6,668 bases of DNA from Ferrovaceae bacterium (GTDB taxonomy: Bacteria > Pseudomonadota > Gammaproteobacteria > Burkholderiales > Ferrovaceae), in contig DAIDTL010000064.1 in assembly GCA_027457225.1 (NCBI GenBank), positions 1-6,668 of the forward strand, given 5' to 3'. Positions 4,356 through 6,668 of this stretch are shown one piece after another. The notes beneath the pieces were generated by a model that was given only the letters and a program-made list of their open reading frames with translations, did not search any database and had not been told where the DNA came from. Position 1 is the stretch's first letter. The number at the start of each line of letters is the position of its first letter. Both the position numbers and the translations under genes were made by a program.

Positions 4356-5768
4356 TTACAACGTTTTTCGCTGACTGGCCGGATGGATTTGCATTGCCTC
4401 GCGGTATTTGGCCACAGTGCGTCGTGCTACCACGAGGCCCTGATTAGCCAGAATATCCGAAATCCGGTTGTCAGACAGCGGGTTCCTATGATCTTCGGCA
4501 CTGATCAGTTGTTTGATGAGCGCTCTGATCGCAGTGGAGGAAGCAGCGCCACCTGCTTCCGTACTGACATGGCTGCTGAAAAAATATTTCAGTTCGAAAA
4601 GTCCGCGTGGAGTCAGCATGTATTTTTGTGTTGTGACCCTGGAAATCGTGGATTCGTGCAGGCCAAGAATATCAGCAATTTCCCTTAGCACCAGGGGACG
4701 CATGGCGACTTCACCATGTTCAAGGAAATTTTGCTGACGTTCAACAATCGCCTGTGAAACACGCAGAATGGTGTCGAATCGTTGCTGGACATTTTTGATC
4801 AACCAGCGAGCTTCCTGAAGTTGGCTGGATAATTGTCCGCCTGGATCGCGCCCGCCTTTCATGAGGTTGGCATACAGGGCATTGACGCGCAATCTGGGCA
4901 TCGCCTCCCGGTTAAGACTGACGCCCCATTTGCCTTTGATTTTTCTGACGATGACATCGGGGGCCACGTAACGGGTTTCCGCCTGTACAAAAGCCGAACC
5001 GGGTTTGGGATTGAGCTGGGTGATCAGCTTGCGCGCCTGGCGTAGTGTCGTATCGTTGATACCCAGCGCTTTTTTTAGACGGGGAAAATCGCGCCCTGCC
5101 AGAAGAGGCAAATGATGCCTGACTATTGTCAGGGCAGCGGCCCGTCCTTCAGTGGATTCCGGTACCGCCTGGAGCTGTAACGCAAGACACTCTGACAAAT
5201 TGCACGCTCCCACCCCTGCCGGATCCAGGGACTGCAACAGGCGTAAGGTAACCTGGAGTTCCTCTGGTTCAACGTCCAGGGATTCTGGGCATAAGGCCAG
5301 CATCTGATCCAGGGAAAGTTGCAGGTATCCCGCCTCATCCAGATGGGAAAGCATCAGGGAAATCAGCTGATGGTCGCGTTCGTTAAGCGTCATGAGACGC
5401 AGTTGGGCGGACAGATGGTCTACCAATGTGAGCAGGTTGCTGGCCTGTTGCAAGGACTCGGGCTCATCTTCGTTATCGTGCCAGGTTCCGCCCAGCAAGT
5501 CCTCCGGACTCCAGGTTTCAGATGAATTCCAATCGCTGGAGGGCTCTGAACCTGAACTGTCCGTGTTGTCGGGAGCGACCTGCAAGGGCTGGAACATTTG
5601 TGGCTCTGCATCCGGTTCTTCGCGTTCCAGCAAGGGGTTTTGCATCAGGAATTTTTCCAGTTCCTGATCGAGCTCCATTGTGGAAAGTTGCAGCAAGCGA
5701 ATGGACTGCTGCAATTGTGGTGTAAGCACCAGATGCTGCGAATGTTTGAGCTGTAGGTTGACCTTCAT
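4356..5768 (-). CDS. rpoN: RNA polymerase sigma-54 factor RpoN
   Basis: RpoN directs RNA polymerase to -24/-12 promoters, which open only with an AAA+ enhancer-binding activator; its regulons typically include nitrogen use and other special functions. The 470-residue product has all regions. Region I is the glutamine- and leucine-rich start (LTPQLQQSIRLLQLS, 15-29), needed for activator response. Region II is an acidic, low-complexity linker (about 50-108). The core-binding domain follows (about 110-300, including SLDPAGVGACNLSECLALQL at 180-199). A helix-turn-helix region covers about 359-384 (REIADILGLHESTISRVTTQ). The RpoN box ARRTVAKYRE at 448-457 contacts the -24 element. The ATG at 5766-5768 lies 3 nt after the lptB stop with only a weak GAG upstream, implying translational coupling. 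Length and motifs are normal; nothing is broken. The lptB-rpoN-hpf order is the standard proteobacterial arrangement. Confidence 0.97.
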   Translation of the reverse strand: MKVNLQLKHSQHLVLTPQLQQSIRLLQLSTMELDQELEKFLMQNPLLEREEPDAEPQMFQPLQVAPDNTDSSGSEPSSDWNSSETWSPEDLLGGTWHDNEDEPESLQQASNLLTLVDHLSAQLRLMTLNERDHQLISLMLSHLDEAGYLQLSLDQMLALCPESLDVEPEELQVTLRLLQSLDPAGVGACNLSECLALQLQAVPESTEGRAAALTIVRHHLPLLAGRDFPRLKKALGINDTTLRQARKLITQLNPKPGSAFVQAETRYVAPDVIVRKIKGKWGVSLNREAMPRLRVNALYANLMKGGRDPGGQLSSQLQEARWLIKNVQQRFDTILRVSQAIVERQQNFLEHGEVAMRPLVLREIADILGLHESTISRVTTQKYMLTPRGLFELKYFFSSHVSTEAGGAASSTAIRALIKQLISAEDHRNPLSDNRISDILANQGLVVARRTVAKYREAMQIHPASQRKTL

Positions 5769-5771
5769 GGC

Positions 5772-6494
5772 TCAAAGCTTGAAATGTTCACCCAAGTACA
5801 CCTTCCTGACGCTTTCATTATAGATGATTTCGTCGGGGTGACCAGCGGCCAGGACGGACCCCTGGTTGATGATGTAGGCGCGATCGCAGATGCCAAGAGT
5901 CTCGCGCACGTTATGGTCAGTAATCAGGACCCCGATGCCACGTTGTTTGAGGAAGCGGATGATTTGCTGAATATCCATGACCGCGATCGGATCGACGCCG
6001 GCAAAAGGCTCATCCAGCAGAATGAAGCGCGGTTTGGTTGCCAGGGCGCGGGCGATTTCCACACGACGGCGTTCACCCCCGGAGAGGCTGATTGCGGGAT
6101 TGTTGCGGAGGTGGGCAATGTGAAGCTCTTCCAGTAGCTGGTCAAGTTCCTGCAGGGAGTCCTGTTCGGAAAGATCCCGCAGTTCCAAAACGGAGCGGAT
6201 ATTTTCTCCGACGGTCATGCGCCTAAAAATTGAGGCTTCCTGGGGCAGGTAGGACAGCCCGAGCTGGGACCTGCGATGAATGGGCAACAGGCTGAGTCGG
6301 GTCGCATCCAAATAAATATCGCCACCATCCAGTGGAATCAAGCCAACCATCATATAGAAACAGGTGGTTTTTCCGGCGCCATTGGGGCCAAGTAACCCCA
6401 CCACCTCTCCGTTTTCGACGGAGATTGAAACGTCTTTGACAACGATTCGAGAGCGGTAGCGTTTGACCAGATGCTCTGCTCGCAACAGGCTCAT
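5772..6494 (-). CDS. lptB: Lipopolysaccharide export ABC transporter ATPase LptB
   Basis: LptB is the cytoplasmic ATPase of the LptB2FG complex, which extracts lipopolysaccharide from the inner membrane and pushes it along LptC-LptA to the outer membrane. The product is 240 residues (E. coli 241). All ABC motifs are present: Walker A GPNGAGKT (36-43), Q-loop Q85 in YLPQEASIFRRMTV, signature LSGGE (137-141), Walker B ILLDEP (158-163) with catalytic E162, D-loop GVD (166-168), and switch histidine H194 in ITDHNVRET. The start ATG (6492-6494) overlaps the lptA stop in an ATGA junction, with GGAAG seven bases upstream. The C-terminus EHFKL resembles the LptB end that is important in E. coli. No membrane segment, as expected. 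Confidence 0.97.
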   Translation of the reverse strand: MSLLRAEHLVKRYRSRIVVKDVSISVENGEVVGLLGPNGAGKTTCFYMMVGLIPLDGGDIYLDATRLSLLPIHRRSQLGLSYLPQEASIFRRMTVGENIRSVLELRDLSEQDSLQELDQLLEELHIAHLRNNPAISLSGGERRRVEIARALATKPRFILLDEPFAGVDPIAVMDIQQIIRFLKQRGIGVLITDHNVRETLGICDRAYIINQGSVLAAGHPDEIIYNESVRKVYLGEHFKL

Positions 6495-6668
6495 GGTGCA
6501 ACTTCCGGATCGCGTTTTAAGGTCTGCGAAGGCAATGGAGAACCAGGCTTCGTTTTATCATTTTTTGGCTGCAGAGTGACATGAACCCGGCCGTTGGGGG
6601 TTGATTGCCCGCCATCGGCATTTCCTGCACCGCGTGCCTGGAGGAATTCGTATTTGGTGTCATAAGAC
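6491..6668 (-). CDS. lptA: Lipopolysaccharide transport periplasmic protein LptA, C-terminal end (cut by window edge)
   Basis: LptA forms the periplasmic bridge that carries lipopolysaccharide from LptC to LptD. Only the last 58 complete codons are in the window, running from the right edge to a TGA at 6491-6493. The visible part contains the end of the beta-jellyroll, with YDTKYEFLQARG close to the edge and then GRVHVTLQPK, a pattern usual near the end of LptA proteins. A charged, proline-rich tail follows (NDKTKPGSPLPSQTLKRDPE) and is probably disordered. The call rests on this pattern together with the four-base ATGA overlap with lptB, its standard neighbour. An LptC gene would be expected further upstream, outside the window. 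Confidence 0.85.
   Translation of the reverse strand, partial: SYDTKYEFLQARGAGNADGGQSTPNGRVHVTLQPKNDKTKPGSPLPSQTLKRDPEVAP
6502..6506 (-). promoter_or_regulatory. Shine-Dalgarno sequence of lptB
   Basis: The minus strand reads GGAAG seven bases before the lptB ATG, inside the last codons of lptA. It supports the ATG at 6494 as the start and fits coupled translation of lptA and lptB. Confidence 0.5.

Noticed and set aside
4290..4688. 132-codon plus-strand open frame over hpf/rpoN
   Set aside because: It is antisense to the hpf start and rpoN end, both certain genes; the translation has no family-like features and no ribosome-binding site supports it.

Overview
The window looks like the chromosome of a Gram-negative proteobacterium and consists almost entirely of conserved housekeeping genes, tightly packed. 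Lipopolysaccharide transport genes (lptA, lptB) are joined to rpoN, hpf, ptsN, hprK and rapZ. An HprK between PtsN and RapZ is typical of beta-proteobacteria and some deep-branching relatives; enteric gamma-proteobacteria lack HprK. The protein sequences and moderate GC content fit an Acidithiobacillus-like organism, but that assignment is from memory of the families and is only moderately secure.

Layout: positions 1-496 (minus strand) hold the thiamine thiazole genes thiS (complete) and thiG (N-terminal 91 codons, running off the left edge). Positions 497-591 are a short divergent promoter region, the only real non-coding stretch. Positions 592-665 (plus) are tRNA-Gly(CCC), followed 19 nt later by mutY (685-1761, plus, TTG start). 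From 1708 to the right edge everything is on the minus strand and reads, in transcription order, lptA (C-terminal part only) - lptB - rpoN - hpf - ptsN - hprK - rapZ. These genes overlap or are 3-19 nt apart, so they probably form one operon entering from the right. mutY and rapZ converge and overlap tail to tail by 54 nt.

How the genes work together: LptA and LptB belong to the machine that moves lipopolysaccharide to the outer membrane. RpoN is the alternative sigma factor sigma-54. Hpf promotes ribosome hibernation. PtsN (EIIA-Ntr), HprK (HPr kinase/phosphorylase) and RapZ form a regulatory, non-sugar phosphotransferase branch. No HPr/NPr or EI gene follows rapZ here, so HprK's substrate must be encoded elsewhere. 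MutY protects against 8-oxoguanine:A mispairs, and ThiS/ThiG make the thiazole half of thiamine.

I found no mobile element, CRISPR array, riboswitch or convincing intrinsic terminator, and no stretch over 300 nt without a gene. I do not see a novel system. The points worth a second look are gene-junction architecture (convergent overlap, tRNA-mutY linkage, nested starts), a divergent pair of matching -10 motifs, and the missing basic tail of RapZ.
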